Source: Bacillota bacterium
GTDB lineage: Bacteria; Bacillota; Clostridia; Lachnospirales; Lachnospiraceae
Direction of reading: 5' to 3'
Assembly (NCBI GenBank): GCA_017861355.1
Contig: JAGFXQ010000158.1
Coordinates: forward strand, 1 to 7,704
Length of the DNA stretch: 7,704 bases
Of this stretch, positions 1 to 5,657 are shown in pieces. Positions within the stretch are counted from its first letter, which is position 1. Each line of letters begins with the position of its first letter. The position numbers and the translations under genes were made by a program. The notes below the pieces were generated by a model. The model saw only the letters and a program-made list of their open reading frames with translations, did no database searches and was not told the DNA's origin.

Positions 1-711
1 ATACCATCGGAATGGAAGGATCTAATTTTGCAAGCTGCTTTTGAAGCACCTACGGGAGGATCCATGATGCTCTATAGTATTATTGATGTTACGGAGGATG
101 AGTTGAAGGAGCAATTAGCAATCAGCTGTGATGATCAACCTTTTATTATGAAAGCTCCTTTGGTTCTGATCTTTTTGGCGGATTATCAGAGATGGTATGA
201 TGCTTTCTGTCAGACGGATTGCAACCCTCGAAAACCGGGTGAGGGTGATCTGCTGCTCGCCTGTGCAGATGCGATTATTGCAGCTCAGAATTCTGTGGTA
301 GCCGCACAGTCATTGGGACTTGGATCTTGCTATATCGGTGATATAATCGAGAATTGCGAAAAGGTACGTGAGCTTCTGAAATTACCGGAATATACTGTAC
401 CTGCAGCGATGGTAGTTTACGGCTTTCCGGCAGAGAGTCAGAAGACCAGGAAAAAACCGGCTCGTTTTGATAAGAAATATATAGTACATGAAAATCAATA
501 CCATTCATTATCCTATACAGAACAGGAGCAGATGCACCTTGAACGTAATCAAAGATCCGGATTGCCGGATAAGGATGTCAAACAAGGAATTTGCACTTTG
601 TGCAATCAGAAGTACATGTCGGAATTTGCGATTGAGATGAACCGCTCTGCTGAAGTGTATCTGAATAATTTTCGAGAACAACAGATAAGAAAGAATGAAG
701 GCTCGAACTAA
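1..711 (+). CDS. Nitroreductase family protein (5' end missing)
   Basis: This is an FMN-dependent nitroreductase-like flavoprotein of unknown substrate, expected in the cytoplasm. The frame is open from base 1 and encodes 236 visible residues. The family's N-terminal arginine/serine flavin-binding segment lies outside the window. A TTG at position 28 could be read as a start, but the residues before it (PSEWKDLIL) run straight into the conserved EAPTGGSMMLYS stretch, so truncation by the window edge is much likelier. Seen in order, by visible residue: QPFIMKAPLVLIFLADYQRW (about 47-66); the helix and FMN-contacting region GDLLLACADA...GLGSCYIGD (about 82-114); VVYGFP (about 138-143); and a conserved family tail, KYMSEFAIEMNRS (about 204-216). 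A CxxC (Cys198/Cys201) precedes that tail. The natural electron acceptor cannot be read from sequence. The gene ends at TAA 709-711 and converges on the sugar kinase. Confidence 0.9.
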   Translation: MPSEWKDLILQAAFEAPTGGSMMLYSIIDVTEDELKEQLAISCDDQPFIMKAPLVLIFLADYQRWYDAFCQTDCNPRKPGEGDLLLACADAIIAAQNSVVAAQSLGLGSCYIGDIIENCEKVRELLKLPEYTVPAAMVVYGFPAESQKTRKKPARFDKKYIVHENQYHSLSYTEQEQMHLERNQRSGLPDKDVKQGICTLCNQKYMSEFAIEMNRSAEVYLNNFREQQIRKNEGSN

Positions 712-747
712 TAAAGGCTTAAACTAATAAAATTTCGAACTAAAAAA
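700..747 (+). repeat. Three imperfect 16-bp tandem repeats over the nitroreductase stop codon
   Basis: Unit 1 (700-715, GGCTCGAACTAATAAA) and unit 2 (716-731, GGCTTAAACTAATAAA) match at 14 of 16 positions. Unit 3 (732-747, ATTTCGAACTAAAAAA) matches unit 1 at 12 of 16. The array contains the nitroreductase stop and ends in the A-tract of the terminator. A 16-bp period is not a codon multiple, so each copy offers a stop (TAA) in a shifted frame. It is probably a local slippage duplication. Confidence 0.6.
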
Positions 748-810
748 GCAAGGGGATATTGCAAAATCACAATGAACTTTCCTGTGTATTTTGCAATATC
801 CCATTGTTTT
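742..810. terminator. Bidirectional intrinsic terminator between convergent genes
   Basis: A perfect 14-bp stem pairs 753-766 (GGGATATTGCAAAA) with 789-802 (TTTTGCAATATCCC). Beyond one G-A mismatch (752/803) it continues as CAA (749-751) with TTG (804-806). The loop is 22 nt and may hold a small inner CACA/TGTG pairing. On the + strand the stem is followed by TTTT (807-810), which serves the nitroreductase. On the - strand it is followed by six T residues (complement of 742-747), which serves the sugar kinase. This is the textbook shape for a shared terminator. Confidence 0.92.
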
Positions 811-836
811 AATAACAAACATACTTTGAAACGATC

Positions 837-1715
837 CTATCTGGTGTATTCTAATTCAAGTTTTGCCAATTGGATACAACCCATAATTCCCTGATTATCC
901 TGTAGTGAGGCAGGTACAATATACCGATCCAGATCATTCATCTGAGGGGTCTTAATATAACCGTTCATAAGTGAAACAACTTCTTTACGGATCAAAGGAA
1001 AGAGCTGCTCCTGATGCATTACTCCACCACCAAGAACAATCTTATGGGGAGAGAGCGTCAGGATGTAATTCACGATTCCTTGGGCAATATAATAAGCTTC
1101 CATTTCCCATACCTTTTGATTATCCTTTAATTCGATTGCCTTTTTGTTCCAGCGCTTTTCAATCGATGGGCCGGAAGCCAAACCTTCAAAACAATTCGGA
1201 TGATAAGGACAGACTCCTTCAAAATGATCTTCCGGATGCTTACTCATCAGGACATGTCCGGCTTCCGGGTGTAGCATACCATGAAGCAGGGATCCGTTCA
1301 TGTAGACGCCGACACCTACTCCGGTTCCAATGGTAATATAGATTCCAGAGGGAACATCCTTCATAATACCCCAGGTAGCTTCGCCCAGTGCGGATGCATT
1401 CACATCGGTGTCAAAACCAATCGGAATCTGAAGTGCTTGCTTCAAGGTCCCTACGATATCATAATCAACCCACGCCAGCTTCGGAGTAGATGTGATATGA
1501 CCATAAGTTACGGAAGTTCTATCAAGATCAATCGGTCCGAAGGAGCCAATTCCCAGGGCTTCAATTTGTTTATTATTAAAATAATCAATAATTTTTACCA
1601 TAGTTATCTCTGGTGTTTCTGTCGGGATAGAAAGCTGTTCCAGTATTTCCCCGTTCTCATTGCCAATAGCCAATACCATCTTGGTACCGCCGGCCTCCAG
1701 TGCTCCAAATAACAT
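837..1715 (-). CDS. ROK-family sugar kinase (fructokinase/mannokinase type)
   Basis: This is a predicted cytoplasmic ATP-dependent hexokinase that phosphorylates a hexose, likely fructose and/or mannose, at C6. It has 292 residues, a normal length for the family. Visible motifs are the N-terminal phosphate loop EAGGTK (7-12), GSFGPIDL (57-64), DTDVN with the probable catalytic base Asp104, the ATP-binding TIGTGVGVGV (128-137), EAGH (151-154), and the zinc-site pattern CPYHPNC (Cys169, His172, Cys175, with His154 as the fourth ligand). The C-terminal nucleotide loop is LGGGVM (228-233). The CPYHxxC zinc motif is typical of the fructokinase branch that includes Bacillus YdhR/GmuE, which belongs to a glucomannan operon. 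I chose the ATG at 1715 over the one at 1736 because GGAGGT lies 7 nt before it and the protein then begins directly at the conserved strand. A nearby beta-mannosidase favours mannose as a substrate, but sequence alone does not settle this. Confidence 0.9.
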   Translation of the reverse strand: MLFGALEAGGTKMVLAIGNENGEILEQLSIPTETPEITMVKIIDYFNNKQIEALGIGSFGPIDLDRTSVTYGHITSTPKLAWVDYDIVGTLKQALQIPIGFDTDVNASALGEATWGIMKDVPSGIYITIGTGVGVGVYMNGSLLHGMLHPEAGHVLMSKHPEDHFEGVCPYHPNCFEGLASGPSIEKRWNKKAIELKDNQKVWEMEAYYIAQGIVNYILTLSPHKIVLGGGVMHQEQLFPLIRKEVVSLMNGYIKTPQMNDLDRYIVPASLQDNQGIMGCIQLAKLELEYTR

Positions 1716-1720
1716 ATTCT

Positions 1721-1841
1721 TTACCTCCAAAGTCATGTGTTAGTCTGTATCATAAATTCCTATCTATTGTAAACGATATCTGCAAAAAAAAACAGTACCT
1801 AAGGAAAGAAAATTAATTGAAATCGATGACTTTGGAGATAA
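1721..1841 (-). repeat. 16-bp inverted repeat that can cover the kinase ribosome binding site
   Basis: Read on the - strand, ATGACTTTGGAGGTAA (1736 to 1721) contains the kinase Shine-Dalgarno GGAGGT (1728-1723). The + strand copy ATGACTTTGGAGATAA (1826-1841) is identical at 15 of 16 positions and lies in the opposite orientation, about 90 bp away. In a - strand RNA that begins upstream of 1841, such as readthrough from the hydrolase gene, the two arms could form a 16-bp stem with one G-U pair and bury the ribosome binding site. A transcript starting at the promoter nearer the kinase would lack the upstream arm and stay open. The repeat is seen directly; its regulatory role is inferred. Confidence 0.6.
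1766..1781 (-). promoter_or_regulatory. cre-like CcpA operator overlapping a probable -10 box of the kinase gene
   Basis: The + strand reading TGTAAACGATATCT (1768-1781) fits the Gram-positive cre consensus TGWAANCGNTNWCA at 13 of 14 positions; only the last base differs. On the - strand, TACAAT (1771-1766) is a 5/6 match to the -10 consensus and points at the kinase gene, about 50 nt upstream of its start. No good -35 box is seen 16-18 bp upstream, where a run of nine T (complement of 1784-1792) lies instead. Binding there would block the promoter, which would be catabolite repression of the kinase. Confidence 0.5.
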
Positions 1842-1846
1842 TGACT

Positions 1847-1866
1847 TAGAATTGGTCACAATTCTA
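1847..1866. repeat. Perfect 8-bp-arm palindrome after the hydrolase gene
   Basis: TAGAATTG (1847-1854) and CAATTCTA (1859-1866) are perfect inverted arms around a GTCA spacer. The element starts 13 bp beyond the hydrolase stop codon. It lacks a following T-tract on either strand, so it is a poor intrinsic terminator. It could be a weak hairpin that stabilises the hydrolase mRNA 3' end, or a protein-binding operator upstream of the kinase. Confidence 0.45.
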
Positions 1867-1879
1867 TACTGGTTCGGTT

Positions 1880-2692
1880 TTAGGACAAGGCAAAATGTGC
1901 GACTTCTTTATTGAAGCGATCCATTTCCTCGATAAAAAATCCGTGGCCGCAGCACTCAAAGGGATGAAGAATGGAGTTGCGGATCATTTTATTCTGAATC
2001 TCTGCGAGGGTAAAAGGAACAACATGATCATGAATTCCATGCATGATTAGGGTTGGGGTGGTGATTCGTTCAAGATCAGTAAACAGTACTTCTTCAATCC
2101 AGGTGTTTTCTACTGCAGCAGTTGCCCAACCGGCTGCCGCCAATCCCAGCTGGAAGAACCAATCCATCAGAGCAGGGCTAACACTTCGGAAGAAGAAATT
2201 TGCTCCAAAATCCTGAAGCATCTTAGGACGATCGGTATAAGTGGTGTGTATCATATCCTGGATAACTTCCTTTGGTACTCCATATGGAAAGTCAGGCCTT
2301 CGAATCAGACTAGGAGCGGCTGCTGCACATAATACCAGACGTCGCACTCCATATGCATGATGTCTGGACATATAGCGGACCGCGATGGATCCCCCGGTAG
2401 AATGCCCGAGTAGCATAATATCATGAAGCTCTAGTGTGTCAATGATACAGCGTACATCATCGGCTAAACGGTCATAGCCATATCCGGTTAATGGCCGATC
2501 AGATTTACCGAAGCCCCTTTGATCCAATCCGATACAACGAAAGCCTTGACTGGCCAGCTTATTAAATTGATATTCGAACAGTTCATGACTTCCGGGCCAG
2601 CCATGTAGAAACAGAATCACATTCTTCCCTTCCGGATTCAAATCCTCAACGTATAAATTAACCTCAGGCTCAACATTAATATAATATCCCAT
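1880..2692 (-). CDS. Alpha/beta hydrolase fold protein
   Basis: This is a 270-residue cytoplasmic alpha/beta hydrolase with a complete catalytic set; its substrate is unknown. The oxyanion-hole motif HGWPG is at 30-34, followed by GLDQRGFGKSDRP (55-67), the nucleophile elbow GHSTGG with Ser98, the probable acid Asp222 in HGIHDHVVP, and the catalytic His250 in CGHGFF. Residues about 130-205 form the variable cap over the active site and include an alanine-rich stretch. There is no signal peptide. The overall pattern resembles the chloroperoxidase/arylesterase and epoxide-hydrolase-like branch, but those names do not fix the reaction. The ATG at 2692 has AGAAGG 7 nt upstream. The gene is divergent from the beta-mannosidase across a 178-bp gap and lies 164 bp upstream of the kinase, so readthrough into the kinase is possible. 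A role in removing acyl groups from sugars is conceivable from context only. Confidence 0.85.
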   Translation of the reverse strand: MGYYINVEPEVNLYVEDLNPEGKNVILFLHGWPGSHELFEYQFNKLASQGFRCIGLDQRGFGKSDRPLTGYGYDRLADDVRCIIDTLELHDIMLLGHSTGGSIAVRYMSRHHAYGVRRLVLCAAAAPSLIRRPDFPYGVPKEVIQDMIHTTYTDRPKMLQDFGANFFFRSVSPALMDWFFQLGLAAAGWATAAVENTWIEEVLFTDLERITTPTLIMHGIHDHVVPFTLAEIQNKMIRNSILHPFECCGHGFFIEEMDRFNKEVAHFALS

Positions 2693-2746
2693 ATACTTAC
2701 CTTCTCGATTTATTTGTTATTTTATCATATTCATAAGCATCGCATC

Positions 2747-2775
2747 TGGATACTGTTACCGAATTATGTTATACT
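2747..2775 (+). promoter_or_regulatory. Candidate sigma-A promoter for the beta-mannosidase
   Basis: TGGATA (2747-2752, 4/6 to TTGACA) and TATACT (2770-2775, 5/6 to TATAAT) are separated by 17 bp. Transcription would start near 2782 and leave a leader of about 90 nt. A weaker alternative is TTGTGA (2781-2786) with TGTAAT (2805-2810) at 18 bp spacing. I saw no cre-like site in this intergenic region. Confidence 0.35.
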
Positions 2776-2870
2776 TGTTTTTGTGAGACGAGGAAATTGT
2801 AAGTTGTAATAAGACATCGCTATTATGTGATAAGCAATGAAATTGTTATAATTGATAAGGAGAAAATGAT

Positions 2871-5345
2871 ATGCTGCATCAGACATTAAATGGTAACTGG
2901 AAAATGAGAGAATTAACCGAGAATCATTGGCTGGACGCAACGATTCCAGGTTCTGTTATGTCGACATTGTTACATCATAACCTGATTGGTGATCCATCCT
3001 GGCGTTTGAATGAGTATGAAGCGCGGGAGTTGTTTCGTAAGGATTATGAATTCAGAAAGGAATTCACTGTTACAAAGGACCTGATAGACCTTAGCAAGGT
3101 TGAGCTTATTTGCAACGGACTGGATACACTGGCTGAGATTTATATCAATGATATCCTTCTTGCGAAAGCGGACAATATGCATCGGACTTGGAGATACGAT
3201 TGTAAGAGCCTGCTGAATCAGGGGGAGAATCAAATACGTATTATATTCCGTGCACCGATTACTTATATGGAGAATTATGAACCCGCGGAGAATAAACAGA
3301 TCACCTATCTAGCCAATGGAGCCATGAGAGGAAACCAATACATCAGAAAGGCTCATTGCATGTTCGGTTGGGATTGGGGTGCTCAGGTTCCCGATGCGGG
3401 TATCTGGAGAGACATTGAACTGATCGGATACCGAGATGGCAGAATCGAGGATGTAGAGATTATTCAGCATCATCATAAAAATGGTGTAGAGTTGGAGTTT
3501 AATACCAAACTGGAATTATTGACTGAGGAAAAATATCTGGTCGAATATACTTTGACCTCTCCACAAGGAGTAGCAACTACTTATCCGATTGAAGTAGAAG
3601 AGGAAGAAAATCATCATTCTATAACTGTAGAAGATCCGGAACTTTGGTGGCCGAGTGGATATGGTGAACAGCCTTTATATCAACTGACGGTTGCCCTAAA
3701 GAAACATAAGGAGATCAGCGACAACAAGGAATTCACTCTGGGTCTACGTACCTTGACGATCAGTCAGGAGAAGGATCAGTGGGGTTCTGAATTTGCTTTT
3801 AAGATTAACGGAGTTAAGATTTTTGCCAAAGGTGCGGATTATATTCCGGAGGATCTGGTTTATTCCAGAATCACCAGAGAACGAACGGAACATCTGATCC
3901 GTTCCTGTGTAAGAGCAAATTATAATTGTCTGAGAGTCTGGGGTGGGGGCTATTATCCATCCGAGGATTTCTATGATCTATGTGACCGATATGGCCTTAT
4001 CGTATGGCAGGATCTGATGTATGCGTGCAACGTATACGACCTGACCAAAGAGTTTGAAGAGAATATCATCGAAGAGACGAAGGATAATGTCCGAAGAATC
4101 AGACATCATGCATCCTTAGGACTTTGGTGCGGGAATAATGAGCTTGAGTCTGCATGGATGCATTGGCCGGATTTCCAGCCACATTCTCCGCAGCTTCGTG
4201 CGGATTATATCAAGCAGTTTGAATATGTTCTGCCCAGAGCAGTAGAAGAGGTGGATGATCGAACCTTCTTCTGGCCTTCTTCTCCTTCCTCGGGTGGATG
4301 CTTTGATGATCCGGATGATGAAAACCGTGGCGATACTCATTACTGGGCAGTATGGCATGGTCTGAAACCATTTAAGGATTACCGCAAGTACTTCTTCCGT
4401 TTTTGCTCGGAGTTTGGTTTCCAATCCTTTCCTTCCATTAAGACCGTGAATTCCTTTACGGAAGAAGAGGATCGGAATATCTTCTCCAAGGTAATGGAAA
4501 GCCATCAGAAGAATACCTCAGCAAACGGCATTATCCTTTATTATCTTTCTGAGAATTTTCTGTATCCAAAGGACTTTACCGGTTTGCTCTATGTATCTCA
4601 GGTATTACAGGGAATTGCGATAAAATTTGGAGTGGAGCATTGGAGAAGAAACCGAGGTCGTTGTATGGGAGCACTCTACTGGCAGTTGAATGATGACTGG
4701 CCGGTTGCTTCCTGGGCAAGCATTGATTATTTTGGCCGCTGGAAAGCATTGCATTATATGGCTAAGAACTTCTTTGCACCGATTGCAGGAAGCCTTCAAA
4801 GAACCGATAATGTAGTCGAAGCCCATATCCAAAATGAACGCAGGGAGGATAAAGCATGTAAGGTAATCATGACCCTGCGCAAAATGGACTTCACTGTGCT
4901 ACGAACAGATAGCTTTGAGACGGTTGTTCCTGCCTTATCGAGCAGTAAGCTTGCCGAGATAGATTATTGTGATCTCCTTACCGGCATCGAGGATCAGGCC
5001 TATGTTGAAGCAGTATTCTCCGATGAAGACGGGGATCAGAGAACCGAGGTTGAGATCTTTGTTCCTTTCAAATATCTTGCTTTAGAGCAGCCTGAGATTA
5101 GTGTTGATGTCAAGGAAGAAGAGGAGCAATTCCTGATTACCTTAAGAGCAAAAAGGTTTGCTGGCTTTGTAGAGCTTGACTTCGCAGAGACGGATGCTAT
5201 CTTTGATGATAATTATTTCTATATTACAAATAATGAGGACAAGGTGATTACGTTAGCTAAGTCTGATATTACAGGAGAGCAGTTTGAAGATGCAGCACAG
5301 CTGAAGGCGAAGTTGCTGGTTCGCAGTCTGAGAGACTCTTATTAA
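2871..5345 (+). CDS. Glycoside hydrolase family 2 beta-mannosidase
   Basis: The predicted reaction is retaining hydrolysis of terminal beta-D-mannose residues from mannosides (beta-mannosidase). The protein has 824 residues and no signal peptide or membrane segment, so it should act in the cytoplasm on imported oligosaccharides. Domain order is an N-terminal sugar-binding jelly roll (about 1-190, opening LNGNWKMRE and containing FGWDWG 165-170), an immunoglobulin-like domain (about 191-295), a TIM barrel (about 296-640) and C-terminal beta domains (about 641-824). The acid/base is Glu424 in WCGNNE and the nucleophile is Glu514 in CSEFGFQS. The barrel also has LRVWGGGYYPSEDFYDLCD (354-372) and YWQLNDDWPVASWASIDYFG (603-622). 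Together these are characteristic of GH2 beta-mannosidases, as opposed to beta-galactosidases or glucuronidases. AAGGAG (2857-2862) sits 8 nt before the ATG. Natural substrates could be mannobiose, mannan fragments or N-glycan core pieces; sequence cannot choose. Confidence 0.93.
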   Translation: MLHQTLNGNWKMRELTENHWLDATIPGSVMSTLLHHNLIGDPSWRLNEYEARELFRKDYEFRKEFTVTKDLIDLSKVELICNGLDTLAEIYINDILLAKADNMHRTWRYDCKSLLNQGENQIRIIFRAPITYMENYEPAENKQITYLANGAMRGNQYIRKAHCMFGWDWGAQVPDAGIWRDIELIGYRDGRIEDVEIIQHHHKNGVELEFNTKLELLTEEKYLVEYTLTSPQGVATTYPIEVEEEENHHSITVEDPELWWPSGYGEQPLYQLTVALKKHKEISDNKEFTLGLRTLTISQEKDQWGSEFAFKINGVKIFAKGADYIPEDLVYSRITRERTEHLIRSCVRANYNCLRVWGGGYYPSEDFYDLCDRYGLIVWQDLMYACNVYDLTKEFEENIIEETKDNVRRIRHHASLGLWCGNNELESAWMHWPDFQPHSPQLRADYIKQFEYVLPRAVEEVDDRTFFWPSSPSSGGCFDDPDDENRGDTHYWAVWHGLKPFKDYRKYFFRFCSEFGFQSFPSIKTVNSFTEEEDRNIFSKVMESHQKNTSANGIILYYLSENFLYPKDFTGLLYVSQVLQGIAIKFGVEHWRRNRGRCMGALYWQLNDDWPVASWASIDYFGRWKALHYMAKNFFAPIAGSLQRTDNVVEAHIQNERREDKACKVIMTLRKMDFTVLRTDSFETVVPALSSSKLAEIDYCDLLTGIEDQAYVEAVFSDEDGDQRTEVEIFVPFKYLALEQPEISVDVKEEEEQFLITLRAKRFAGFVELDFAETDAIFDDNYFYITNNEDKVITLAKSDITGEQFEDAAQLKAKLLVRSLRDSY

Positions 5346-5421
5346 ACCATGAATACAGAAAGTTGCTTCACAAGTTTTCTTTAAACACAGTAACAGAAAG
5401 TTTTCGTAGCTGAGATTTACA

Positions 5422-5504
5422 GGGGATGTTACAGGATATTTGCTTTTTAGCATTTTGGTGAACACCAATGCTTGGGCTGATAAGCTTGGAACATCCCCCT
5501 CTTT
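5422..5504 (+). terminator. Probable structured terminator of the beta-mannosidase gene
   Basis: GGGGATGTT (5422-5430) pairs perfectly with AACATCCCC (5490-5498), followed by the short T-rich CTCTTT. The 59-nt interior holds a second hairpin: AGCATT (5449-5454) with AATGCT (5467-5472), then GGTG (5457-5460) with CACC (5463-5466), with a two-base TT bulge. The outer stem starts about 75 nt after the mannosidase stop. The loop is large for a simple terminator, so it could also be a small structured RNA element, but the position favours a terminator. Confidence 0.55.
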
Positions 5505-5521
5505 ATACAATTATCCATGAT

Positions 5522-5545
5522 CCACAATTGTGGTTCTCAATTGTG
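5522..5545. promoter_or_regulatory. Palindromic operator candidate upstream of the MoxR gene
   Basis: CCACAATTGTGG (5522-5533) is a perfect 12-bp palindrome. The half-site CAATTGTG occurs at 5525-5532 and again at 5538-5545, and the second copy also forms an inverted repeat with CACAATTG (5523-5530). The second half-site overlaps a possible -35 (TTGTGT, 5541-5546) with GATAAT (5565-5570) 18 bp downstream. The repeated dyad next to promoter-like boxes suggests a transcription-factor site; the factor is unknown. A weak hairpin without a T-run is the alternative reading. Confidence 0.4.
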
Positions 5546-5582
5546 TTTACTAAAGTTTTGAGAGGATAATGCTGGAATTTAG

Positions 5583-5611
5583 TTGAATAAATTCGTCAGA
5601 TTATATAAAAT
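5583..5611 (+). promoter_or_regulatory. Candidate sigma-A promoter for the MoxR-DUF58 operon
   Basis: TTGAAT (5583-5588) and TAAAAT (5606-5611, 5/6 to consensus) are separated by 17 bp. The start site would be near 5618, about 40 nt before the MoxR ATG. The region is very AT-rich, so chance matches are easy; the spacing and position are the main support. Confidence 0.4.
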
Positions 5612-5657
5612 ATGTAAATACATAGAAAAAATAAAAGAAGAAGAGTGAGAAGCTGCA

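Larger units (their letters stand above)
5346..5657. other. 312-bp non-coding gap between the beta-mannosidase and the MoxR gene
   Basis: I see no credible gene here. From left to right it holds a 10-bp direct repeat ACAGAAAGTT (5355-5364 and 5393-5402), a long nested hairpin that probably ends mannosidase transcription (5422-5498), a cluster of CAATTGTG half-sites (5522-5545), promoter-like boxes (5541-5611) and an AT-rich, then purine-rich leader up to the MoxR start at 5658. The MoxR start has only a weak AGAAG-type Shine-Dalgarno. Confidence 0.7.

Noticed and set aside
28..30. TTG as the start codon of the nitroreductase
   Set aside because: The frame is open to base 1, and the residues before TTG continue smoothly into conserved family sequence. 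No Shine-Dalgarno lies at a proper distance, so the gene is simply cut by the window edge.
971..1712. Two + strand open frames (971-1336 and 1281-1712) across the sugar kinase
   Set aside because: Both are antisense shadows of a gene with complete ROK motifs and resemble no known domain.
1716..1736. Longer kinase start at the ATG at 1736 (seven extra residues)
   Set aside because: The extra residues contain the GGAGGT that is ideally placed for the ATG at 1715, and the family's first strand begins at MLFGALEAGG.
2847..2852. Perfect TATAAT just upstream of the beta-mannosidase
   Set aside because: Transcription would start at about 2859, inside the Shine-Dalgarno AAGGAG, and no acceptable -35 box lies 16-18 bp upstream.
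4116..4505. 129-codon open frame on the - strand within the beta-mannosidase
   Set aside because: It is antisense to the conserved catalytic barrel, has no recognisable domain, and its composition mirrors the codon use of the + strand gene.
5355..5402. Direct repeat ACAGAAAGTT, two copies 38 bp apart, as a possible CRISPR or mobile-element trace
   Set aside because: There are only two 10-bp copies in AT-rich DNA, with no further repeats, no spacer regularity and no flanking transposase or cas gene.
5253..5510. 85-codon - strand open frame at the mannosidase 3' end and in the intergenic region
   Set aside because: It overlaps the mannosidase end and the structured terminator, shows no protein-family features and has no convincing ribosome binding site.
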